DNA of 64,000 nt, from the NCBI GenBank assembly GCA_041905405.1, contig JAYRLC010000011.1, positions 41,830 to 105,829 of the forward strand, given 5' to 3'. Below, piece after piece: positions 52,033 through 60,674 of this stretch (position 1 is the first letter of the stretch; each line of letters opens with the position of its first letter). Below the pieces are notes generated by a model. It saw only the letters and a program-made list of their open reading frames with translations, ran no database searches and had not been told where the DNA came from. Source of the DNA: RAM1 sp041905405 (GTDB taxonomy: Bacteria; Pseudomonadota; Gammaproteobacteria; Burkholderiales; Burkholderiaceae_C). A program made the position numbers and the translations under genes.

Positions 52033-52509
52033 TTATTTCTGCGCAGGCCTGTAGTCCGCGATGGCCTTGGCCAGGGTCACGTATTCCGGGCAGGTCTTGT
52101 TGCCGCAGATCGACTCCAGCTGCGCCAGGTGCTTGTTCGCTTCTTCGGGGCGCTTTTCCATCAGATAGGCCTGGCCGATGTACTCGTGGGCCCCCTTGTG
52201 CCGGGGATCCAGCCGCAGCGCCGTGTAGTAATGCTCGAATGCCTTGGTGATGTCCGGCGTGGCCCGCTTGCGCCACGTGTAGCCCAAGAGGTTGTGCACG
52301 TCGGCGTTGCGCGGCTCCGCGCGCGCCGCGATGTTCAGCTCGTTCAGCGCGCGGCCCCAGTCCTGCGCCTCGATGGCCTGGCGGGCGGCGGCCATGCGCT
52401 CGGCCACGGTGGGCGGGGGCGGCGCGCTGGGGTTGCTGCCGGGGGTGTCGGCGGCGTGGGCCAGGCTCGCGGCGGCAGCCATGGCCGCAAGAATGTGTCG
52501 GTAGTTCAT
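52033..52509 (-). CDS. TPR-repeat exported protein
   Basis: A 158-residue protein with a signal peptide (residues 1-19, cut near LAHAA), a Pro-rich linker, and two to three tetratricopeptide-like repeats (ALNELNIAARAEPRNADVHN; AFEHYYTALRLDPRHKGAHE). Two cysteines (CGNKTC) are near the C-terminus. It probably acts in periplasmic protein contacts; the partner is not evident. It is convergent with the FecR gene. Confidence 0.82.
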   Translation of the reverse strand: MNYRHILAAMAAAASLAHAADTPGSNPSAPPPPTVAERMAAARQAIEAQDWGRALNELNIAARAEPRNADVHNLLGYTWRKRATPDITKAFEHYYTALRLDPRHKGAHEYIGQAYLMEKRPEEANKHLAQLESICGNKTCPEYVTLAKAIADYRPAQK

Positions 52510-52629
52510 GCAAAGCTCCTGAGGGTTGCGGTCAACAGCCCGGCCAGTGTCTGCGCCGCCCCATGCGGCGTCAATCCGGGCAGACCTGCTGCATAAACGC
52601 GGGGAAACGGCTTTTGGATGCAGGGGCGC

Positions 52630-53412
52630 TCAACCCGGCCCGCCCGCGCCCTGCAACTGCGCGGCAATGGCCACCATCTGCGGACGCACCTCGTCCATCA
52701 GGAACTGGCGTGAGAGGTGAAAGCCCGGTCCCCCGCAATTGATCGACATGACGGGCCCGCCGGGGCTGCGGAATGCGACAGCCACCGCATTGACCTCGGG
52801 CTGCCATTCGCCGAACGAGCTGCAGCAGCCCACGGCCTGGTATTCGGCCAGAGACTCCTCGATACGCTGGCGCGTGCGCGGCCAGGCGGATTCGTCATGC
52901 GCCCGGATGCGTTCCATCAGCGGCTCGCGTTCGGCCGGGGTGCACGCCGCCAGCCAGGCGCGGCCCATGGCCGTGGTGGCCAGCGGGATGCGCGAACCCA
53001 CGTTCAGGCTCAGTGTCAGGGCCGCCTCGCTGCGGCAGGTTTCCACGTAGATCATGCTGAGCCGGTCGCGCAGGCCCAGCCCCACCAGCGCGCCGCTTTT
53101 CTCGGCCACGTCCTGCATGAGCGGGCGCGCCAGCGCCCGCATGTCCATGCGCGCGATCATGGCCCCGCCCAGCGCCAGCACGGCGCTGCCCAGCTTGTAG
53201 CCCGGCTGGCCGTTGGCATCCTCGGTATGTTCCAGGTAGCCGTGCTTGACCAGCGTATAGGTCAGGCGCGAGATGGTGGATTTGGGCAGGCCGCAGCGCC
53301 GCGCCAGCTCCTGGTTGCCCAGCATGCGGTCGCGCGAACGGAAGGCGCTGAGCACGTCCAGCCCGCGCGCCAGCGCGGTGACGAAATGGCGGTCTTCCTT
53401 GGCGTTGGCCAT
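52630..53412 (-). CDS. IclR family transcriptional regulator
   Basis: A 260-residue IclR regulator. The N-terminal winged helix (LARRCGLPKSTISRLTYTL) precedes the effector domain (GLGLRDRLSMIYVETCRSEA, LATTAMGRAWLAA). Its ATG overlaps the helicase stop by one base (TGATG), so it is coupled to that gene, although the two functions look unrelated. The effector is unknown. Confidence 0.92.
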   Translation of the reverse strand: MANAKEDRHFVTALARGLDVLSAFRSRDRMLGNQELARRCGLPKSTISRLTYTLVKHGYLEHTEDANGQPGYKLGSAVLALGGAMIARMDMRALARPLMQDVAEKSGALVGLGLRDRLSMIYVETCRSEAALTLSLNVGSRIPLATTAMGRAWLAACTPAEREPLMERIRAHDESAWPRTRQRIEESLAEYQAVGCCSSFGEWQPEVNAVAVAFRSPGGPVMSINCGGPGFHLSRQFLMDEVRPQMVAIAAQLQGAGGPG

Positions 53413-55856
53413 CAGGTCACCGGCGTCAGCTTGGCAACGCTCAGCGCGAGCCATTTGGTGCCGTGCCGCGGAAAGTTCACCTGCGCGCGGGCGTCGTCAC
53501 CCGCGCCTTCGAGCGTGAGCACGGTGCCTTCGCCGAACTTGGTATGAAACACCTGCATGCCTGACCGCAGGCCGTGCGCAGGGGCAGCCTTCTGCGCGGG
53601 CACGGGCGGGCTGGCGAAGGTCTGGGTGTCGCCGCGGCCCTGGCCGCCGCCGTAGCCCCCCGAGTAACCGCTGCTGTAGCCGCCCGAGTAACCACCCGAA
53701 TATCCGCTGCCGCCCCGGCCGTAGTGACCGCCGCCCGCATTGAAGCCCGAGCCGAAACCCTGGTTCTTGGGCGTGATCCATTTGAGGGCTGCTTCCGGCA
53801 GCTCGTCGAAGAAGCGGCTCTTGATGTTGTAGCGCGTCTGGCCATGCAACAGGCGCGTCTGCGAATGGCTCAGGTACAGGCGCTTGCGCGCGCGGGTAAT
53901 CGCCACATACATCAGGCGGCGCTCCTCCTCCAGCCCTTCGTAGTCGTTCATGGAGTTCTCGTGGGGAAACAGCCCCTCTTCCATGCCGGTGATGAACACG
54001 CAGTCGAACTCCAGGCCCTTGGCGGAATGCACGGTCATGAGCTGGATCGCGTCCTGCCCGGCCTGGGCCTGGTTGTCGCCGGCTTCCAGGGCGGCGTGGG
54101 TCAGGAAGGCGGCCAATGGTGACAGCGTCTCGCCGGTATCGGGCGCCACGAATCCCGGCGCCACTTCGTCGGGCACGGGCGCATCCGGATCCAGCCCCTG
54201 GCTAACGGGCGACTGCGCCAGCGGCCGTGCGTACTCATCCACCGGCAATGCCACCGCGTCGCGGCCAAAGCCCTCCTGCATGACAAAGCTTTCGGCCGCA
54301 TTGACCAGTTCCTCCAGGTTCTCGACCCGGTCTGCGCCTTCGCGTTCGGCCTTGTAGTGTTCGATCAGCCCGCTGTGCTGCAGCACCAGCTCGATGATGT
54401 CGCGCAGCGTCATGGCCTGCGTCTGCTCGCGCATCACGTCCAGCTTGGCTACAAAGGCACCCAGGTTGGCGCCGGCCTTGCCCGTGGTGGCGCTCACGGC
54501 ATCGTGCAGCGAGCAGCCCGCGGCGCGCGCACCGTCGTGCAGTTGCTCGATGCTGCGCGCGCCGATGCCGCGCGGCGGAAAGTTCACCACGCGCAGGAAC
54601 GAGGTGTCGTCGTTGGGGTTCTCCAGCAGCCGCAGGTAAGCCAGTGCATGCTTGATCTCGGCCCGCTCGAAAAAACGCAGGCCCCCGTACACGCGGTACG
54701 GCACGGCCGCGTTGAACAGCGCCGTTTCGATCACGCGGCTTTGCGCGTTGCTGCGGTACAGCACGGCGATCTCGCTGCGCCTGAAGCCGGGCTCGGTGCC
54801 GTTGTCGCGCACCAGGTGGCGCATTTCCTCGACCATCCACTGGGCCTCGGCGAAATCGCTGGGTGCCTCATACACACGCACCGGCTCGCCCGGTCCCTGG
54901 TCCGTGCGCAGGTTCTTGCCCAGCCGCGCTTTGTTGTGGCTGATGAGCTGGTTGGCTGAATCGAGGATGTTGCTGTAGCTGCGGTAGTTCTGCTCCAGCT
55001 TGATCTGGTGGCGCACGTTGAATTCGCGCACGAAGTCGGCCATGTTGCCCACGCGCGCGCCGCGAAAGGCGTAGATGCTCTGGTCGTCGTCGCCCACGGC
55101 AAACACTGCGCTCTCGGGCCCTGCGAGCATCTTGATCCACGCGTACTGCAGCTTGTTGGTGTCCTGGAACTCGTCGATCAGGATGTGGCGGAACCGCAGC
55201 TGGTAGTGCTGGCGTACCGGCTCGTTGTCGCGCAGCAACTCGTAGCTGCGCAGCATCAGTTCGCCGAAGTCCACCACGCCCTCGCGCTGGCATTGCTCTT
55301 CGTAGAGCTGGTAGATCTCGACCTTGCGGCGCGTTTCCTCGTCGCGCGCTTCCACCATGCCGGGGCGCAGGCCGTCTTCCTTGCAGCCCGAGATGAACCA
55401 CTGCGTCTGCTTGGCGGGAAACCGCTCCTCGTCCACGTTGTGCTGCTTCATGAGCCGCTTGATCGCGCTCAACTGGTCCTGCGTGTCCAGGATCTGGAAG
55501 CTCTGCGGCAGATTGGCCAGCTTGTAGTGCGCCCGCAGGAAGCGGTTGCACAGCCCGTGAAAGGTGCCTATCCACATGCCACGCACATTGACGGGCAACA
55601 TCGCGGACAGGCGCGTCATCATTTCCTTGGCGGCCTTGTTGGTGAAAGTCACGGCGATCACGCCGCCGGGCGATACGTCGCCGGTCTGCAGCAGCCAGGC
55701 AATGCGCGTGGTCAGCACGCGGGTCTTGCCCGAGCCTGCGCCGGCCAGGATCAGCGCATGCTCGCGCGGCAGCACCACGGCGGCCAGTTGCTCGCCGTTG
55801 AGGTTGTGTAAGAGCGGGGAGGTGTCGGCGACTGACAGGGGAACTTCTGGGAACAT
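53412..55856 (-). CDS. UvrD/Rep-type ATP-dependent DNA helicase with Gly/Tyr-rich linker
   Basis: An 814-residue superfamily 1 helicase. Motif I is AGAGSGKTR, Ia AVTFTNKAAKEM, II ILIDEFQDTN, III GDDDQSIYAFRGA, IV LEQNYRS, and V/VI VHSAKGLEFDCVF and YVAITRARKRLYLSHS. It acts in repair or replication restart. Before the C-terminal basic domain lies an unusual low-complexity region (residues 700-743; YSGGYSGGYSSGYSGGYGGG, nt 53628-53759). The ATG at 55856 is chosen; the longer frame overlaps the divergent gene. Confidence 0.95.
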   Translation of the reverse strand: MFPEVPLSVADTSPLLHNLNGEQLAAVVLPREHALILAGAGSGKTRVLTTRIAWLLQTGDVSPGGVIAVTFTNKAAKEMMTRLSAMLPVNVRGMWIGTFHGLCNRFLRAHYKLANLPQSFQILDTQDQLSAIKRLMKQHNVDEERFPAKQTQWFISGCKEDGLRPGMVEARDEETRRKVEIYQLYEEQCQREGVVDFGELMLRSYELLRDNEPVRQHYQLRFRHILIDEFQDTNKLQYAWIKMLAGPESAVFAVGDDDQSIYAFRGARVGNMADFVREFNVRHQIKLEQNYRSYSNILDSANQLISHNKARLGKNLRTDQGPGEPVRVYEAPSDFAEAQWMVEEMRHLVRDNGTEPGFRRSEIAVLYRSNAQSRVIETALFNAAVPYRVYGGLRFFERAEIKHALAYLRLLENPNDDTSFLRVVNFPPRGIGARSIEQLHDGARAAGCSLHDAVSATTGKAGANLGAFVAKLDVMREQTQAMTLRDIIELVLQHSGLIEHYKAEREGADRVENLEELVNAAESFVMQEGFGRDAVALPVDEYARPLAQSPVSQGLDPDAPVPDEVAPGFVAPDTGETLSPLAAFLTHAALEAGDNQAQAGQDAIQLMTVHSAKGLEFDCVFITGMEEGLFPHENSMNDYEGLEEERRLMYVAITRARKRLYLSHSQTRLLHGQTRYNIKSRFFDELPEAALKWITPKNQGFGSGFNAGGGHYGRGGSGYSGGYSGGYSSGYSGGYGGGQGRGDTQTFASPPVPAQKAAPAHGLRSGMQVFHTKFGEGTVLTLEGAGDDARAQVNFPRHGTKWLALSVAKLTPVT

Positions 55857-55882
55857 ACGGCCATTGTAGGAACCCAAGCGCC

Positions 55883-56545
55883 ATGAAATACCTGTTCGCT
55901 GCCGCCCTCCTGACGGTCCCGCTCGCCGTGCCTGCGCAATCGTCCTGTTCCAGCGACGGCCAGCCACGGCCCGTGGCATTGCTGGAGCGCTTCATCAACG
56001 CCGACTGCGTCTCGTGCTGGTCCGACACCCAGGCGCCGAAGGCCCGCGCCGGCGAGGTGGCGCTGGACTGGATCGTTCCCGGCGGCCGCGGCGACGATGC
56101 GCCCCTGTCCGCCGCCGCCCGGCGCGACGGCCTGCACCGCCTGCAGGCACTGAACCAGGCCGAACCCGCGCAGACCGGACACCTGGTGACCCGGTCGCGC
56201 AACACCCGCCCGTTGCGCGTGGCCCACGGCCAGCCGTTCAACGACTACATCGCCGCCTCCATCGAAATGAAGCCCGCGCCCCGCGGCGCGTGGACGGCGT
56301 GGCTGGCGCTGGTGGAAACCGTCCCCGTGGGCACCGAAGGCACGGCCGTGGAGCGCAATCTGGTGCGCAACCTGCTGCAGGTGCCGTGGAACAACGCCAG
56401 GCCCGCCCCCCGCCTTTTTGAAAGCCGGCCCATGCAGCTGGCCGAAGGCACGAAGGGCGAGCGCCTGCGCGTGATCGGCTGGGTCCAGGATGCGCAGGGC
56501 CGTATACAGGGCATAGCGCAATCCGTATGCCCCCCGGCGCGCTGA
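55883..56545 (+). CDS. Exported protein with a CxxC motif
   Basis: A 220-residue protein with a signal peptide (residues 1-18, cut near VPAQ). The mature part starts with RPVALLERFINADCVSCWSD, a CxxC set in a thioredoxin-like pattern, then ALDWIVPGGRGDD. The rest (IAASIEMKPA, WVQDAQGRIQGIAQSV) is beta-rich. A DUF1223-like thioredoxin-fold relation is possible but not established. It is 26 bp from the divergent helicase gene and followed by a terminator. Confidence 0.7.
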   Translation: MKYLFAAALLTVPLAVPAQSSCSSDGQPRPVALLERFINADCVSCWSDTQAPKARAGEVALDWIVPGGRGDDAPLSAAARRDGLHRLQALNQAEPAQTGHLVTRSRNTRPLRVAHGQPFNDYIAASIEMKPAPRGAWTAWLALVETVPVGTEGTAVERNLVRNLLQVPWNNARPAPRLFESRPMQLAEGTKGERLRVIGWVQDAQGRIQGIAQSVCPPAR

Positions 56546-56562
56546 CGCCGGTAGAATCAGAC

Positions 56563-56594
56563 ACCGGGCCCAAGTTTCTTGCGCCCGGTTTTTT
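56563..56594 (+). terminator. Rho-independent terminator before guaC
   Basis: ACCGGGC / GCCCGGT with a 13-nt loop and TTTTTT after the stem. It separates the CxxC-protein gene from guaC. Confidence 0.8.
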
Positions 56595-56675
56595 GTTGCC
56601 CGCGCGGCAGCAAAGCCGGCCAAGCCAAGCGCTCTTCCTGTTCAACACAACAGCTTTCAGGAGCCTGGTTCTCAA

Positions 56676-57653
56676 ATGGAAATCTTCGACTACGACAACG
56701 TACTGCTTTTGCCGCGCAAATGCCGCGTGGAAAGCCGCTCGGAATGCGACGCGGGCGTGGAACTCGGCGGGCGGACCTTCCGCATCCCCGTGGTGCCGTC
56801 CAACATGAAGACGGTGGTGGACGAAGCCATCTGCGCCTGGATGGCCAAGGCGGGCTACTTCTACGTGATGCACCGCTTCGATCTGGACAACGTGAAGTTC
56901 GTGAAAGACATGCACGCCCAGGGTGTGTTCGCGTCCATCTCGCTGGGCGTCAAGAAGCCCGACTACGACACCGTGGACCAACTGGCCGCCGCCGGCATCA
57001 CGCCCGAATACATCACCATCGACATCGCCCACGGCCATGCCGACAGCGTGAAGAACATGATCGGCTACCTGAAGGCCAAACTGCCCCAGGCGTTCGTGAT
57101 CGCCGGCAACGTGGCCACGCCCGAAGCCGTGATCGACCTGGAGAACTGGGGCGCCGACGCGACCAAGGTGGGCGTGGGCCCCGGCAAGGTCTGCATCACC
57201 AAGCTCAAGACCGGCTTCGGCACGGGCGGCTGGCAGCTGAGCGCGCTCAAGTGGTGCGCCCGCGTGGCGACCAAACCCATCATTGCCGACGGCGGCATCC
57301 GCAGCCATGGCGACATTGCCAAGAGCGTGCGCTTCGGCGCCACCATGGTCATGATCGGCTCGCTGTTCGCGGGGCACGAGGAATCCCCCGGCAAGACCGT
57401 CGAGGTCGACGGCGAGAAGTTCAAGGAGTACTACGGCTCCGCCAGCGACTTCAACAAGGGTGAGTACAAGCACGTGGAAGGCAAGCGCATCCTGGAGCCC
57501 ATCAAGGGCAAGCTGGCCAACACGCTGGTCGAGATGGAGCAGGACGTGCAGTCATCCATCAGCTACGCGGGCGGCACGAAGCTCATGGACATCCGCAAGG
57601 TCAACTACGTGATCCTGGGCGGCGACAACGCGGGCGAACACCTGCTGATGTAG
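56676..57653 (+). CDS. guaC: GMP reductase
   Basis: A 325-residue enzyme of the IMPDH/GMP reductase family. The catalytic Cys is in VGPGKVCITK. The N-terminus (MEIFDYDNVLLLPRKC) and PVVPSNMKTVVDEAICAWMA are typical. The usual CBS domains of IMP dehydrogenase are absent, and the length fits the GuaC type. It deaminates GMP to IMP with NADPH. CAGGAG lies upstream of the ATG. It is preceded by a terminator and is probably monocistronic. Confidence 0.93.
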   Translation: MEIFDYDNVLLLPRKCRVESRSECDAGVELGGRTFRIPVVPSNMKTVVDEAICAWMAKAGYFYVMHRFDLDNVKFVKDMHAQGVFASISLGVKKPDYDTVDQLAAAGITPEYITIDIAHGHADSVKNMIGYLKAKLPQAFVIAGNVATPEAVIDLENWGADATKVGVGPGKVCITKLKTGFGTGGWQLSALKWCARVATKPIIADGGIRSHGDIAKSVRFGATMVMIGSLFAGHEESPGKTVEVDGEKFKEYYGSASDFNKGEYKHVEGKRILEPIKGKLANTLVEMEQDVQSSISYAGGTKLMDIRKVNYVILGGDNAGEHLLM

Positions 57654-57674
57654 CGCCTCCACCGGCGCGGGCCT

Positions 57675-59018
57675 TCAGTCCCGCGTCATGCCCGTGGGCG
57701 GCACCTCGCCAAAGGCCCGGGCCGCCGGGCGGGCGCCCAAGGCCTCATGCTGGGGCGCCGCGGCCTCGCAACGGCCGTTGGCCAGGTAGTACAGGGCAGC
57801 GCGCAGGCGTCCCTCCTGCGGGTCGCCCAGCGGCCTGTCCAGATCGTCGGGCACGCTGCAGTCGGGCGCGAAGCCCGCCGTATAGCCGCCCGCGCCCTGC
57901 CCGTTGGTCAGCTCGAAGTTCACCGCGTTGAAGGTCGTGCCGCAGGCTTCGCGCGCGATGAAGCCGTAGGGCTTGCCGAAGGTCGTGTCCCCGACCAGCA
58001 CCACCGGCATCACGGGCCTGAGGCCGTTGATAAACGCCTCGCTGGCCGACGCCGTGGCGGCCGCGGTGATGACCACCACCCGGGCCAGGCCCTGCAGCGG
58101 CGGCGCGGGCAAGGTGTCGGCGCGGGTCAGGAACGGCACGCCCGTGTTGCTGGCCGCATTGCGCGCGCTGTAGCGCAGATTGGCATACGTCTGGCCCGCG
58201 CCGCGATCACCCGCCACCAGGCTTGCCAGGTCACGCGACAGGCTGACGCTGCCGCCGCCGTTGTAGCGCAGGTCCACCACCAGCTCCTGCACGCCCCGCG
58301 CCGCCAGCGACCGGAATGCCGCGCCGATGTCCAGGTAGCCGAAGGTCGCGAACTGCTGCAGGGCCACATAGCCCGCCGTCACCGGCTGGCCCGCGCGCTG
58401 CACGGTGAACGTCGCCGTCGCCGGCACGGCCGACTGCAGGAACAGCTCTGACGACACCGTGAAGCTGCGCGTCTGCCCTGCCGCGTTGCGGATACGGAAC
58501 TCGCGCGGCTCACCCACCTGCGTGGCGGCGGGGGGATCACCAGCCGCGATCTGCGCCGGGCTTCGCCCGGCGATAGCCAGCACCACATCGCCACGCCGCA
58601 GGCCGGCGCGCGCGACCGGGCTGTTGGGTTCGACATTGCGCACCTTCATGACGGTCTGCGCTGTATCGGCCCAGACGACGGTGTAGCCGTAGCCCACCCG
58701 CTGACCCAGCACGCCCAGCAAGGTGCCCGCCGTGGGCTCGCTGAAGCTGTAGCGGTCCTGGGGGCGCGCCAGCAGTGACTGGAAATAGGCGTCGATGGTC
58801 GCCGCCTGCGCATCGCCAGCGGCGGGGCTGAAGTAGTAGTTCTGCGCCATGTAGTCGCGCAGCGAACTGCGCTGGCCGGCCAGTGAACAGGCCTCGTCCT
58901 GCGGCGGTGTCGGCGCGGGGTCAAGGGCTGGCGCATCCGTGCCGCCCCCGCCGCAGGCGGCCAGCAGCAACGCCATGGCCGCAGTGACGAACAGGCGACT
59001 CACACAGAACTCAGTCAC
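57675..59018 (-). CDS. S41 family peptidase, lipoprotein
   Basis: A 447-residue protein with a lipobox (LLLAACGGGG; Cys near residue 22). A PDZ domain (PNSPVARAGLRRGDVVLAIA) and an S41 peptidase core follow: LVVDLRYNGGG, the catalytic Ser in TASASEAFINGLRP and Lys in GDTTFGKPYG. It is a periplasmic C-terminal-processing-type protease anchored to a membrane. The start is GTG (59018), 3 bp after the stop of the upstream esterase gene, with no clear Shine-Dalgarno. Confidence 0.88.
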   Translation of the reverse strand: MTEFCVSRLFVTAAMALLLAACGGGGTDAPALDPAPTPPQDEACSLAGQRSSLRDYMAQNYYFSPAAGDAQAATIDAYFQSLLARPQDRYSFSEPTAGTLLGVLGQRVGYGYTVVWADTAQTVMKVRNVEPNSPVARAGLRRGDVVLAIAGRSPAQIAAGDPPAATQVGEPREFRIRNAAGQTRSFTVSSELFLQSAVPATATFTVQRAGQPVTAGYVALQQFATFGYLDIGAAFRSLAARGVQELVVDLRYNGGGSVSLSRDLASLVAGDRGAGQTYANLRYSARNAASNTGVPFLTRADTLPAPPLQGLARVVVITAAATASASEAFINGLRPVMPVVLVGDTTFGKPYGFIAREACGTTFNAVNFELTNGQGAGGYTAGFAPDCSVPDDLDRPLGDPQEGRLRAALYYLANGRCEAAAPQHEALGARPAARAFGEVPPTGMTRD

Positions 59019-59021
59019 CGC

Positions 59022-59870
59022 TCACACGCGCAGCAGCGACAGCGCAAGCCGGTGCAAGCGATGGGCCGGGTCGGCCAACGCGTCCAGCACGCTGAAATGG
59101 TTCAGGCCCGGCAGCGCCTCGCACACCGGCACGGTCGCGGCGCCCCAGGCTGTGCGGATCAGCTCGTTTTGCCGCAGGAACTCGGCGCTCTCGTCGCCGC
59201 CCGCTACGCTGTTGAGAACGCCACGGGGCGCGGGCATGCAGGCGGGGCTGGCGCGCAGCGCGTCGGCCGCCGTCAGCTGCAGCGACGGCTGCAGGAATGG
59301 CGTGTGCCTGATGGGTTCCAGGTCATTCAGGCCCGAGATGGACAGCGCATTGCGCACGAGCGCTGCCGGCAGATCCGGGCCCAGCGACTGCCACTGGCAG
59401 GCAAGCAGCAAAGCGGCCAGATGCCCACCCGCCGAATGCCCCGCCACGGTGATGCGCCGCGGGTCGCCACCGAAACGGGCGACGTGCGCATGCACCCACA
59501 GCGCCGCCTGCACCATCTGCAAGGCAATCTGCGGGATGGTCACCGCAGGGCACAGCGCATAGTTGGGCACCACCACGCAAGCGCCCTGCCGTGTGAAGGC
59601 AGGCGCCACGAAGGAGTGGTCCGCCTTGTCCAGCGAGCGCCAGTAGCCGCCGTGAATAAATACCAGCACGGGTGCGCTGGCCTGCGCAGCCGGAAAAATG
59701 TCCAGCGTCTCGCCCGGCCCCGTGCCGTACGGCACGTCCAGCGTGCAGGGCTCGGCGCTGCGCGCCGCCGCGGACGATTCAGCCCAGCGGCCGAAATACG
59801 CGGCATGGTCCGGCACCAGCGCGCGGTTGTTGTACATGCGGTCCAGCCAGGCAGGGTCGTAGGTGGCCAT
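59022..59870 (-). CDS. Alpha/beta hydrolase (esterase/arylformamidase-like)
   Basis: A 282-residue hydrolase of the HSL/arylformamidase type. The oxyanion motif is FIHGGYWRSLDKAD, the nucleophile is in AGHSAGGHLA, and a His near the C-terminus (GLNHFSVLDAL) completes the triad. The N-terminus (MATYDPAWLDRMYNNRALVP) resembles kynurenine-formamidase-like proteins, but no tryptophan-degradation gene is nearby. It shares its promoter region with the divergent gntR gene and runs into the S41 gene after 3 bp. Confidence 0.88.
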   Translation of the reverse strand: MATYDPAWLDRMYNNRALVPDHAAYFGRWAESSAAARSAEPCTLDVPYGTGPGETLDIFPAAQASAPVLVFIHGGYWRSLDKADHSFVAPAFTRQGACVVVPNYALCPAVTIPQIALQMVQAALWVHAHVARFGGDPRRITVAGHSAGGHLAALLLACQWQSLGPDLPAALVRNALSISGLNDLEPIRHTPFLQPSLQLTAADALRASPACMPAPRGVLNSVAGGDESAEFLRQNELIRTAWGAATVPVCEALPGLNHFSVLDALADPAHRLHRLALSLLRV

Positions 59871-59927
59871 GGGTCCATCCGGTGTCGTGGGGGAAGGCCG
59901 GATATTGGCACAGCAGAACCGGACCAC

Positions 59928-59937
59928 GGGTAAACCC
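59928..59937. promoter_or_regulatory. GGGTAAACCC motif between the hydrolase and gntR genes
   Basis: GGGTAAACCC, part of the recurring GGG-N4-CCC set, lies 57 bp before the hydrolase ATG and 53 bp before gntR. Confidence 0.35.
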
Positions 59938-59961
59938 CCAACCCATCCAGTCACGCAAAGC

Positions 59962-59981
59962 GTATTCTGTATACAGAGTAC
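59962..59981. promoter_or_regulatory. Near-perfect operator palindrome upstream of gntR
   Basis: GTATTCTGTA/TACAGAGTAC, a 20-bp palindrome with one mismatched pair, centred on TGTATACA and ending 9 bp before the gntR ATG. FCD-type GntR proteins commonly bind such TTGTATACAA-like sites, so autoregulation is likely. Confidence 0.7.
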
Positions 59982-59990
59982 CAATTCGCC

Positions 59991-60674
59991 ATGACCGCAC
60001 AACTGCTCAAGCTTGAAACCGCCCCCGACCTGGTCGACCAGGTCTACCGCGCCCTGCTGGATGCCATCAGCGAAGGCTCGCTCGCCCCCGGCCAGCGCAT
60101 CACGCAGGAAGAGATTGCCGAGCAGTTGGCCGTGTCCCGCCAGCCGGTGCTGCAGGCGCTGCGCCTGCTCAAGAAAGACGGCCTGGTGCATGACGCGCCG
60201 GGCCGCGGCCTGCTGGTCGCCCCGCTGGACGTGGGCTGGATGCTGCACGTCTACCAGGTGCGCGGCGCGCTGGATGCGCTGGCCGCGCGGCTGGCCGCGG
60301 GGCGGCGCTTTCACATCGACCCCAAGCTGATCGCGCAGGGCCGCAAAGCCACTGCGGGGCGCAACGTCAAGGCCATGATCGACGCCGACATGGCGTTTCA
60401 CGAGGCCATCTATGCCGCATCGGGCAACCCGCTGGTCGGGCAGATCGCGCGGCAGCACTGGGTCCACCTGCGCCGCGTGATGGGCGCCGTGCTGCAGCAG
60501 TCGCGCCAGCGCGAAACCGTCTGGGACGAGCACGAGGCAATCGCGCAAGCCATCGCCCGTGGCGACGCCGACGGCGCGGCCCGCCTGATTGAAGAGCACA
60601 GCCACAGCGCGGGCGACAACCTCGCGCAGCAATTGACGCAGGTACTGAACACCCACCAAGGAGACAAGCGATGA
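59991..60674 (+). CDS. GntR family (FCD subfamily) transcriptional regulator
   Basis: A 227-residue GntR regulator. The winged helix is in ITQEEIAEQLAVSRQPVLQA and the C-terminal FCD domain has the metal-binding His in DADMAFHEAIYAASGN, with EHEAIAQAIARGDADGAARL. The operator-like palindrome sits just before it. It heads the operon at 60671-63840, with a 4-bp overlap with the dioxygenase gene, and probably responds to that pathway's substrate. Confidence 0.93.
   Translation: MTAQLLKLETAPDLVDQVYRALLDAISEGSLAPGQRITQEEIAEQLAVSRQPVLQALRLLKKDGLVHDAPGRGLLVAPLDVGWMLHVYQVRGALDALAARLAAGRRFHIDPKLIAQGRKATAGRNVKAMIDADMAFHEAIYAASGNPLVGQIARQHWVHLRRVMGAVLQQSRQRETVWDEHEAIAQAIARGDADGAARLIEEHSHSAGDNLAQQLTQVLNTHQGDKR

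Noticed and set aside
52554..52570. CGCCGC-CCCAT-GCGGCG hairpin as a terminator
   Set aside because: No U-run on either strand, and the position (upstream of a minus-strand gene) does not fit.
59871..60659. Upstream extension of the alpha/beta hydrolase frame
   Set aside because: It is antisense to gntR; MATYDPAWLDRMYNN at 59870 is the natural N-terminus.
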